Assembly: GCA_900542195.1 (NCBI GenBank)
Contig: UQNA01000017.1
Span: forward strand, 1 to 45,387
Length of the DNA: 45,387 bases
Source: an uncultured Sutterella sp.
Lineage (GTDB): Bacteria > Pseudomonadota > Gammaproteobacteria > Burkholderiales > Burkholderiaceae_F
Reading direction: 5' to 3'
This document shows positions 39,512 through 45,387 of this stretch, one piece after another. The position numbers and the translations under genes are program-made. The notes under the pieces are model-generated. The model did not search any database and was not told where the DNA came from. It saw only the letters and a list, made by a program, of their open reading frames with translations. Each line of letters begins with the position of its first letter. Positions within the stretch are counted from its first letter, which is position 1.

Positions 39512-42382
39512 TTAAGCAAATTTACGTTCTTCAGGAACACCGAACAGATTGCCTACGCAGCGGCAGCACAATGTAGGATAGTTCGAATCTTTTCCGACGC
39601 TATCTACATATTGCCAGCAGCGTTCGCATTTCTTTTCGGTCATTGGCTTAACGATAATTTCGCGTTTGTCAGAGACACCGACAAGTTTTGCAGAACTTGT
39701 GATGAAGACATAGCGAAGTTCGTCGCCTAAAGTCTGGAGGATATCGTATTCGGTTTGCGGTACCTTCAGTTCCACGGCTGCTTGTAATGAGGAACCGACT
39801 TTGCCTTCAGCTCTGAGAACTTCAATTTCTTTCTGGACATCGGAGCGGATAGCGCGGATGACAGCCCATTTGTTGAGCAGTTCAACGGATTCGCTGATGA
39901 CCGGAAGGGCTTCGAATTTTTCCGTGAAGATGGTTCCGGAGCTCTTCGGATTGAAGTAGGAGTATGCCTCTTCAGCGGTGAAGGAAAGAATCGGAGCAAT
40001 CATCTTCAAGAACGCATTGGTCAGATACCACAATGCTGTCTGAGCGGAACGGCGAGCCTTAGAATCGGCAGCTGTTGTATACAAACGATCCTTGAGAATA
40101 TCCAAATAGAAACCGCCCAAATCATCGCTGGCAAAGAGCTGCAGCATGGAGGAAACCATATGGAAGTCATAAGCATCGTACTTAGTCAAGACTTCGTCTT
40201 GAAGCTGCTGAGTTCTCGCGATAGCCCATCTATCCAATTCTGCTAACTCTTCAACCGGAACGGCGTCTTTTTCAATATCAAAGTCGTTGGTGTTGGCCAA
40301 GAGGAAGCGGATAGTATTTCTGAAGCGGCGGTAGGAATCTACGGTACCTTTCAGAATTGTCTGGCCGAGAGAAATTTCTCCTGTGTAGTCGGAGCTGCCG
40401 ACCCATAAACGGATAATTTCAGCACCGTATTTATCGGCAATTTCAGAAGGCAGAATGACGTTGCCCAAAGATTTGCTCATCTTGCGGCCTTCTTCGTCTA
40501 CGGTAAAGCCGTGTGTGAGCAAAGCTTTGTACGGAGCTCTCTTATCGATGGCACAGCCGGTCAGAAGAGAAGAGTGGAACCATCCTCTGTGCTGGTCGCT
40601 GCCTTCGAGGTACAAGTCAGCGGGATAGCCAAGCTTGTCAGCGTGAGATCCTCTCATGACGGTCATATGAGTAGTACCGGAATCAAACCAAACATCTAAC
40701 GTATCAGAGGATTTTTCATACAAATCAACGTCGTTATCGATGAGGTCTGATACTTTCAGCTGCGTCCAAACTTCGATGCCGCCTTGTTCAACTCTGTCTG
40801 CAACATCTCTCAAGATCTTCAATGTATCAGGGTGAAGTTTGCCGGTTTCTTTATTGATCAAGAAGGGCAGAGGAACACCCCAGGTTCTTTGTCTGGAGAT
40901 ACACCAGTCAGGACGGTTGGCGATCATGTTGTGGAGTCTGACTTCTCCCCATTCAGGATAGAAAGTCGTGGCTTCAACAGCTTCCAAGGCGACTTTGCGA
41001 AGAACAGGTTCTTTTTCAACAGGCTTGCAGACGCCCTCAGAGTCAGCTACCGGCTCATCCATTCTGATAAACCACTGATTAGTTGCTCTGTAGATCAACG
41101 GTGTCTTATGACGCCAGCAGTGCATGTAGCTGTGGCTGATAGTCTCGTGATTAAGGAGGTTGCCGGCAACGGTCAAAGCATCCAAAATCTTGGGCTGAGC
41201 TTTCCAAACATTTAAGCCGGCAAACATCGGCAGCCAAGAGGCATAGACGCCGTCTGCCTGAACGGGATTGAGAATCTCGTCGTTGGTTAAGCCGTCTTTC
41301 TTGCAGGAGACGTAGTCGTCCACACCGTATGCAGGAGCACTGTGAACGATACCGGTACCGGCTGTCGCATCAACGTAATCGGCGATGATGACTGGTGAAA
41401 ATCTGTCATAACCTTTGTCGAGACCGGCAAGGGGATGTTTGAAACGAAGGTGATAGAGATCGGAGCCTTTTGCTTTGCCGATAACTTTTCCTTCTAAGCC
41501 ATAACGTTTGAGGGCATCTTCATACAGACCTTCAGCAAGGATGAAGTTTCTATGCGGTGTTTCAACAACAACATAGTCTAAATCCGGGCTGAAGTTCAAA
41601 GCCTGGTTGGCCGGAATTGTCCAAGGAGTGGTTGTCCAGATTACGGTTGCGGTCGGCTTGGTCAATTTGACATTGAAAAGCTCTTCGGCTCTGGCTTTGT
41701 CTTCGTCAGCCAGGGGGAAAGCAACATCAATGGCGGGGCTGCTTCTGTCAGCGTATTCAACTTCCGCTTCAGCCAAAGCACTCTTGCAATCGAAGCACCA
41801 GTTAACCGGCTTAAGACCACGGTAGACGTAACCTTTTTCCAAAATGATACCGAGGGCGCGAATTTCTTCCGCTTCAGTTTTCGGACGCATGGTCAAATAT
41901 GGATCGGACCAATCACCGAGAACGCCGAGGCGCTTGAAGCCTGCCATTTGATTCTTAATTTGTTCTTTGGCGTAGGCGCGGCATTTAGCCATGATTTCTT
42001 CTTTAGGAAGATTCTTGCCGTAAGTCTTTTCAATTTGAATTTCGATCGGCATGCCATGGCAGTCCCAGCCCGGGACGTAAGGAGCATCAAAACCCTGGAG
42101 TGTACGGGTTTTGCAGATGATGTCCTTCAGAACTTTATTGACAGCGTGTCCGACGTGAATGTTGCCGTTTGCATAGGGAGGGCCGTCGTGGAGAAGAAAT
42201 TTAGGCGCACCTTTGCGTGCTGCTCTGATTTTTCCGTAAACATCCTTAGCTTCCCATTCTTTGATGAACTCAGGCTCACGCTTGGGCAAGTTGCCTCTCA
42301 TCGGAAATTCAGTGTCAGGAAGATTTAACGGAAATTTTTTTACTTCGGCCGCATCCGAATTCTGTTTATTTGCTTTTGACAT
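39512..42382 (-). CDS. ileS: Isoleucyl-tRNA synthetase
   Basis: A 956-residue class I synthetase. It has DGPPYANGNIHVGHAVNK (HIGH motif), the CP1 editing domain with TTTPWTIPANQALNF, DEEGRKMSKSLGN (KMSKS), and a C-terminal zinc site CERCW...CCRC. The length and Gram-negative type (ileS1-like with the zinc ribbon) are normal. It charges tRNA-Ile and hydrolyses misactivated Val. It lies 41 bases downstream of ribF. No T-box or riboswitch was seen. Confidence 0.97.
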   Translation of the reverse strand: MSKANKQNSDAAEVKKFPLNLPDTEFPMRGNLPKREPEFIKEWEAKDVYGKIRAARKGAPKFLLHDGPPYANGNIHVGHAVNKVLKDIICKTRTLQGFDAPYVPGWDCHGMPIEIQIEKTYGKNLPKEEIMAKCRAYAKEQIKNQMAGFKRLGVLGDWSDPYLTMRPKTEAEEIRALGIILEKGYVYRGLKPVNWCFDCKSALAEAEVEYADRSSPAIDVAFPLADEDKARAEELFNVKLTKPTATVIWTTTPWTIPANQALNFSPDLDYVVVETPHRNFILAEGLYEDALKRYGLEGKVIGKAKGSDLYHLRFKHPLAGLDKGYDRFSPVIIADYVDATAGTGIVHSAPAYGVDDYVSCKKDGLTNDEILNPVQADGVYASWLPMFAGLNVWKAQPKILDALTVAGNLLNHETISHSYMHCWRHKTPLIYRATNQWFIRMDEPVADSEGVCKPVEKEPVLRKVALEAVEATTFYPEWGEVRLHNMIANRPDWCISRQRTWGVPLPFLINKETGKLHPDTLKILRDVADRVEQGGIEVWTQLKVSDLIDNDVDLYEKSSDTLDVWFDSGTTHMTVMRGSHADKLGYPADLYLEGSDQHRGWFHSSLLTGCAIDKRAPYKALLTHGFTVDEEGRKMSKSLGNVILPSEIADKYGAEIIRLWVGSSDYTGEISLGQTILKGTVDSYRRFRNTIRFLLANTNDFDIEKDAVPVEELAELDRWAIARTQQLQDEVLTKYDAYDFHMVSSMLQLFASDDLGGFYLDILKDRLYTTAADSKARRSAQTALWYLTNAFLKMIAPILSFTAEEAYSYFNPKSSGTIFTEKFEALPVISESVELLNKWAVIRAIRSDVQKEIEVLRAEGKVGSSLQAAVELKVPQTEYDILQTLGDELRYVFITSSAKLVGVSDKREIIVKPMTEKKCERCWQYVDSVGKDSNYPTLCCRCVGNLFGVPEERKFA

Positions 42383-42423
42383 AATTCCTTGGCCCCCTCG
42401 GGCTCTTCAAGGTTAATAAAAAA

Positions 42424-43368
42424 CTAAACGGACAAGCCTAAAATTTGCTTTGCCTTTTTCTGGTCATCAGCAATAGCTGCCCGCAACTCTTCGAGAGAAT
42501 TGAATTTCTTCTCATCTCGGATCTTCGCAAAGAATTCTACATTGACAATCTTGTCATATAGGTCTTCATGGAAATTAAATAAATGAGTTTCGAGTAAATA
42601 CTCACCGTGATCATCGACGGTCGGTCTTTTTCCGATACAGGCAACGCCTTCAATCGGGCGCGGAGCGATGCCGTGAGCTTTTACGGCGTAGACACCGGTG
42701 ATTGCCGGGCGTGCTTTGGAGTACGGAGGAAGAATTCTTTGATTAATCGTTGGGAAGCCGAGCTTGCGGCCTAACTGTTTTCCGTGAAGAACTTTTCCGG
42801 AAAGACTGTAATGGCGTCCAAGCATATAGTTTGCCGAGGCAATGTCGCCTCGGGCTAAGGCTTGACGAATGCGGGAGCTGGAAATGGCCGCTTCACCGTG
42901 ATAAATCATGGGCATAGGATGAACTTCAAAATGAAATTCTTTTCCCAGATCTTCCAGGGTGTGGAAATCTCCCGCTCTCTTAGCACCGAAGTGAAAGTTT
43001 TCTCCTACGGTGACCCAACGAGCGTGCAGACCCTCTACCAACAGGTCTTTAACGAAGTCATACGGACTTAAGGAAGCCAGCTTTTCATCGAATTTAAGAA
43101 TGTAGACTCTTTCGATTCCGCTTCCCTTCAGTGCTTCCACTTTATCGTGAAGGCTTAAGATTCTTGCAGGAGCGGCGGACGGATTAAAAAATTCTCGAGG
43201 GTGAGGTTCAAAAGTCAGAATAGCCGGGCATAACAGTCTGGCGTGCGCAGCTTCCACTACTTCTCTAATTAGAGCTTGATGGCCGAGATGTACACCGTCA
43301 AAGTTGCCGATGGCCACGGCACAGTCCAATCTATCTTCTGGTTTTGGCAGTCCTCGAAAAACTTTCAT
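42424..43368 (-). CDS. ribF: Bifunctional riboflavin kinase/FAD synthetase
   Basis: A 314-residue enzyme that turns riboflavin into FMN and FAD. The N-terminal adenylyltransferase domain has AIGNFDGVHLGHQALI, SSSRIRQALARGDI, and the C-terminal riboflavin kinase domain starts at GKVLHGKQLGRKLGFPTIN with GVACIGKRPTV and ETHLFNF. ATG 43368 is used; a TTG at 43377 is possible. It is divergent from purN and heads the ileS-lspA unit. No FMN riboswitch pattern is seen in the 216-base gap. Confidence 0.95.
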   Translation of the reverse strand: MKVFRGLPKPEDRLDCAVAIGNFDGVHLGHQALIREVVEAAHARLLCPAILTFEPHPREFFNPSAAPARILSLHDKVEALKGSGIERVYILKFDEKLASLSPYDFVKDLLVEGLHARWVTVGENFHFGAKRAGDFHTLEDLGKEFHFEVHPMPMIYHGEAAISSSRIRQALARGDIASANYMLGRHYSLSGKVLHGKQLGRKLGFPTINQRILPPYSKARPAITGVYAVKAHGIAPRPIEGVACIGKRPTVDDHGEYLLETHLFNFHEDLYDKIVNVEFFAKIRDEKKFNSLEELRAAIADDQKKAKQILGLSV

Positions 43369-43584
43369 TTCCCTCAAATCTCAAAAAATAACTGTAACGA
43401 TCAATTATGCCAGCATCTATTTCGATTCTCATTTTTGAAGCAAAAATCTTTTCTAACAAGAAGTTTCTTTGGAAATAGGCTCGTACCAAGTTTGAGCCTG
43501 AGTTTCAGAACCTGTAATTGTGTATACTCGATTAGATTACCTTATCAAAGGCCGCAGGCCTTCCTTATATCAGTGTTCAATTCT

Positions 43585-44229
43585 ATGAAAAACATCGTTG
43601 TTCTCATTTCCGGGCGCGGAAGCAACTTTAAAGCAGTTTATGAAACAAGCGTAAAAGAAAAATGGGGTGAGATTTGGGGTATTCGCATTGTCGGCGTGAT
43701 TTCCAATCGCCCTGAGGCAGCCGGTCTGGAATTTGCTCAAAGCGTCGGTATTCCGACCGCTGTGGTTGATCATAAGAAGTATGAAGACAGAGAAAGCTTC
43801 GAGAAAGAACTGGTCAAGCAAATTGAAGCATTTAACGGAGAGTTGGTTGTTCTTGCCGGATTTATGCGTGTTTTGACGCCATATTTCGTACGTCAGTATC
43901 CGGGAAGAATACTCAATATTCATCCGGCCCTGCTCCCGTCTTTCCCCGGTCTGCATACTCATGAAAGGGCACTGGAAGCCGGCGTCCGCATTCACGGCGT
44001 AACCGTACATTTTGTTTCCGATGTGCTCGACGGCGGTGAAATAATCGGGCAGGCTGCCGTTCCTGTTTTAGCAGGAGATACCCCTGACAAGCTAGCTGAA
44101 AGAGTACTCAAAAAAGAGCATATTCTCTATCCGAGAGCGATCCGCCTGGTAGCCTGTCAAAAGGTACGACTGGAGGAAGGTTCGGTCAAGATGGATCTTG
44201 AATCCAGTGAGCAATTAGCAATTTTCTAG
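43585..44229 (+). CDS. purN: Phosphoribosylglycinamide formyltransferase
   Basis: A 214-residue enzyme that formylates GAR using 10-formyl-THF in purine synthesis. Motifs: VLISGRGSNFKAV (phosphate loop), VISNRPEA, VLAGFMRVLTPYFV, the catalytic NIHPALLPSF and HGVTVHFVSDVLDGGEII with its Asp. ATG 43585 is chosen because it opens the standard KNIVVLISGRGSN; the frame is open upstream but is not family sequence. No Shine-Dalgarno was seen. It overlaps nothing and is eight bases from the next gene. Confidence 0.96.
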   Translation: MKNIVVLISGRGSNFKAVYETSVKEKWGEIWGIRIVGVISNRPEAAGLEFAQSVGIPTAVVDHKKYEDRESFEKELVKQIEAFNGELVVLAGFMRVLTPYFVRQYPGRILNIHPALLPSFPGLHTHERALEAGVRIHGVTVHFVSDVLDGGEIIGQAAVPVLAGDTPDKLAERVLKKEHILYPRAIRLVACQKVRLEEGSVKMDLESSEQLAIF

Positions 44230-44236
44230 ATTAAAA

Positions 44237-45387
44237 ATGGCAACAGAAAAACCAAGATCAGCCAGAAAGCCCGGCTACAAACGTCAGGATGCACCTAAAC
44301 GCAAATTTACTGACAGACAAAAAGCGGCGAAAGAACGTTGGGCAAAGATGACTCCGGAAGAGCGTCAGACCCATGACAAAACTAAAGCTCCGAATCCGAG
44401 AATGCAGAAGCAGCATCCCGGAGAAGTCCGTATCACTTCTTTAGTGGTTGATGAACTGGGCAAAGCTTTAAGAACTATTTTGAAGCTTGACGGGCCGGCC
44501 GATGTTCTGATGAGCATTTACTTTAAGAATGCCCGTCATTTAGGTCCGAGAGAAAGAACGCTTATTGCTGAGGGCATCTATTACACCATGCGTCATCTTT
44601 CTATGATCACTTGGAGGATGAGCCCGGTAAGACCTGACAAAGCACCGCGTTTGACCGGTTTGGTTGCTTTGGCTCTGCAGCATGGGTTAGATGCTATCCA
44701 TGATCAGATCTTAGGCAAAGAAAAAGAAACTCTGAAGAACATGCTTGCTCCTAAGAGTTCTGACGCTCCGAAAGAGATTCAAGCTGAAGTGCCGAAATGG
44801 CTGTATGACTTGGCGGTGGTACAGTACACCGACCATAAGGCTTTGTTTGAAGCCATGCAGGAAGGCGCTCCTTTGGATTTGCGCGTTAACAGCCTTAAGA
44901 GTACGCCGGATGAAGTTATTCTGGAATTGCAAGAGCACGGCGTCAAAGCAGAAAAGGGCATATACAGTCCTGACTGCGTCCGTCTCTTTACTAAGCCTGC
45001 TCTGACTCAATGGCCTATTTACAAGGAAGGCAAGGTTGACGTACAAGATGAAGGCAGCCAACTGATTGCTCGTCTGATGCAGCCTAAACGCGGTGAAATG
45101 ATTTGCGACTTCTGTGCCGGTGCCGGCGGTAAAACGTTGGCTCTCGGCGCTCTTATGAAGAGTTCGGGCAGAATCTATGCTTTTGATGTCAATGAGAAGC
45201 GTCTGAACGGTCTTGCTCCGCGTATGAGAAGAGCCGGATTAAGCAATATTTATCCGGTCGTCATTCGCGATGAACATGACAAGCATATCAAACGTCTTTA
45301 CGGCAAGATGGATCGCGTTCTTGTCGATGCTCCATGCTCAGGGACCGGAACCTACAGAAGGAATCCTGATCTGAAATGGAGATTTGG
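44237..45387 (+). CDS. RsmB/NOP family SAM-dependent RNA methyltransferase, cut by the window edge
   Basis: The frame opens at ATG 44237 and stays open to the window end (383 residues seen). A basic N-terminal stretch is followed by a helical region and then the catalytic domain: VDVQDEGSQLIARLM, DFCAGAGGKTLAL (SAM loop), AFDVNEKRL, and VDAPCSGTGTYRRNPDLKWRF, which holds the motif IV Cys of m5C methyltransferases. It is probably an rRNA methyltransferase of the RsmB group. Position after purN is typical for betaproteobacteria. The second catalytic Cys and the C-terminus lie outside the window. Confidence 0.93.
   Translation, partial: MATEKPRSARKPGYKRQDAPKRKFTDRQKAAKERWAKMTPEERQTHDKTKAPNPRMQKQHPGEVRITSLVVDELGKALRTILKLDGPADVLMSIYFKNARHLGPRERTLIAEGIYYTMRHLSMITWRMSPVRPDKAPRLTGLVALALQHGLDAIHDQILGKEKETLKNMLAPKSSDAPKEIQAEVPKWLYDLAVVQYTDHKALFEAMQEGAPLDLRVNSLKSTPDEVILELQEHGVKAEKGIYSPDCVRLFTKPALTQWPIYKEGKVDVQDEGSQLIARLMQPKRGEMICDFCAGAGGKTLALGALMKSSGRIYAFDVNEKRLNGLAPRMRRAGLSNIYPVVIRDEHDKHIKRLYGKMDRVLVDAPCSGTGTYRRNPDLKWRF

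Noticed and set aside
43378..43584. Possible FMN riboswitch upstream of ribF
   Set aside because: None of the conserved RFN element blocks could be seen.
1..45387. CRISPR arrays, insertion sequences, prophage genes
   Set aside because: No regularly spaced repeats, transposase, integrase or phage structural genes were found.

Overview
The window reads as chromosomal DNA of a Gram-negative betaproteobacterium. By eye its GC content is in the mid-40s. Gene content and order (ribF-ileS-lspA-coaBC-dut divergent from purN-rsmB-like; lpxK-Trm112-kdsB-adk divergent from xseA-sodB; csp divergent from clpS-clpA; a Tct/Bug tricarboxylate-type transporter; FNR beside oxygen-independent HemN) fit Burkholderiales. 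A gut Sutterellaceae-type organism such as Parasutterella is my best guess. That is inference from synteny and lifestyle genes, not a database match. No prophage, insertion sequence, CRISPR array or rRNA was recognised.

Layout. 1-4.4 kb: the tail of a plus-strand gene, then minus-strand genes for an AbrB-like regulator, DNA polymerase IV and two M20 amidohydrolases (one AbgA-like, one hippurate-hydrolase-like). 4.4-5.3 kb: a gene-poor stretch with a small membrane protein, an unexplained in-frame coding-like remnant inside an inverted repeat, and tRNA-Leu(UAA). 5.5-10.8 kb: a tight six-gene operon with a circularly permuted ATP-grasp, a short alpha-E protein, a transglutaminase-like protease, an intact AstE/ASPA-type M14 deacylase, a second M14 protein lacking key catalytic residues, and YigZ. 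This looks like a peptide or amide synthesis, trimming and release system and is the best candidate for an undescribed pathway. 10.8-14.5 kb: a very large SbcC-like coiled-coil protein whose ATPase motifs (Walker A, signature, Walker B) are all eroded while its zinc hook is kept. 14.5-18.4 kb: a small membrane protein, a DUF3597 protein, a Tat-exported CPDC thioredoxin-fold protein, and a glutaminyl-tRNA synthetase with an inserted segment of about 100 residues. 18.5-22.5 kb: tctCBA and fnr.

22.6-30.7 kb: hemN and alaS (plus), then galE, adk, kdsB, a Trm112-family protein and lpxK (minus). 30.7-31.1 kb: an AT-rich divergent intergenic region with three perfect TGTGGATAA DnaA boxes and two near-matches, all in one orientation, resembling an origin or a DnaA-binding locus. 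31.1-37.3 kb: an elongated xseA and sodB (plus), a DUF192 protein and a cold-shock gene with a long structured leader (minus), then clpS-clpA (plus). 37.3-43.4 kb: the minus-strand ribF-ileS-lspA-coaBC-dut cluster. 43.6 kb to the end: purN and an RsmB-like methyltransferase cut by the window edge.

Most of the window is housekeeping: translation (alaS, glnS, ileS, tRNA-Leu), cofactor and nucleotide synthesis (coaBC, ribF, purN, dut, adk, hemN), lipid A/Kdo supply (lpxK, kdsB), proteolysis (clpSA), oxidative defence (sodB) and DNA repair (dinB, xseA). Accessory interest concentrates in 4.4-14.5 kb and in the DnaA-box intergenic region.
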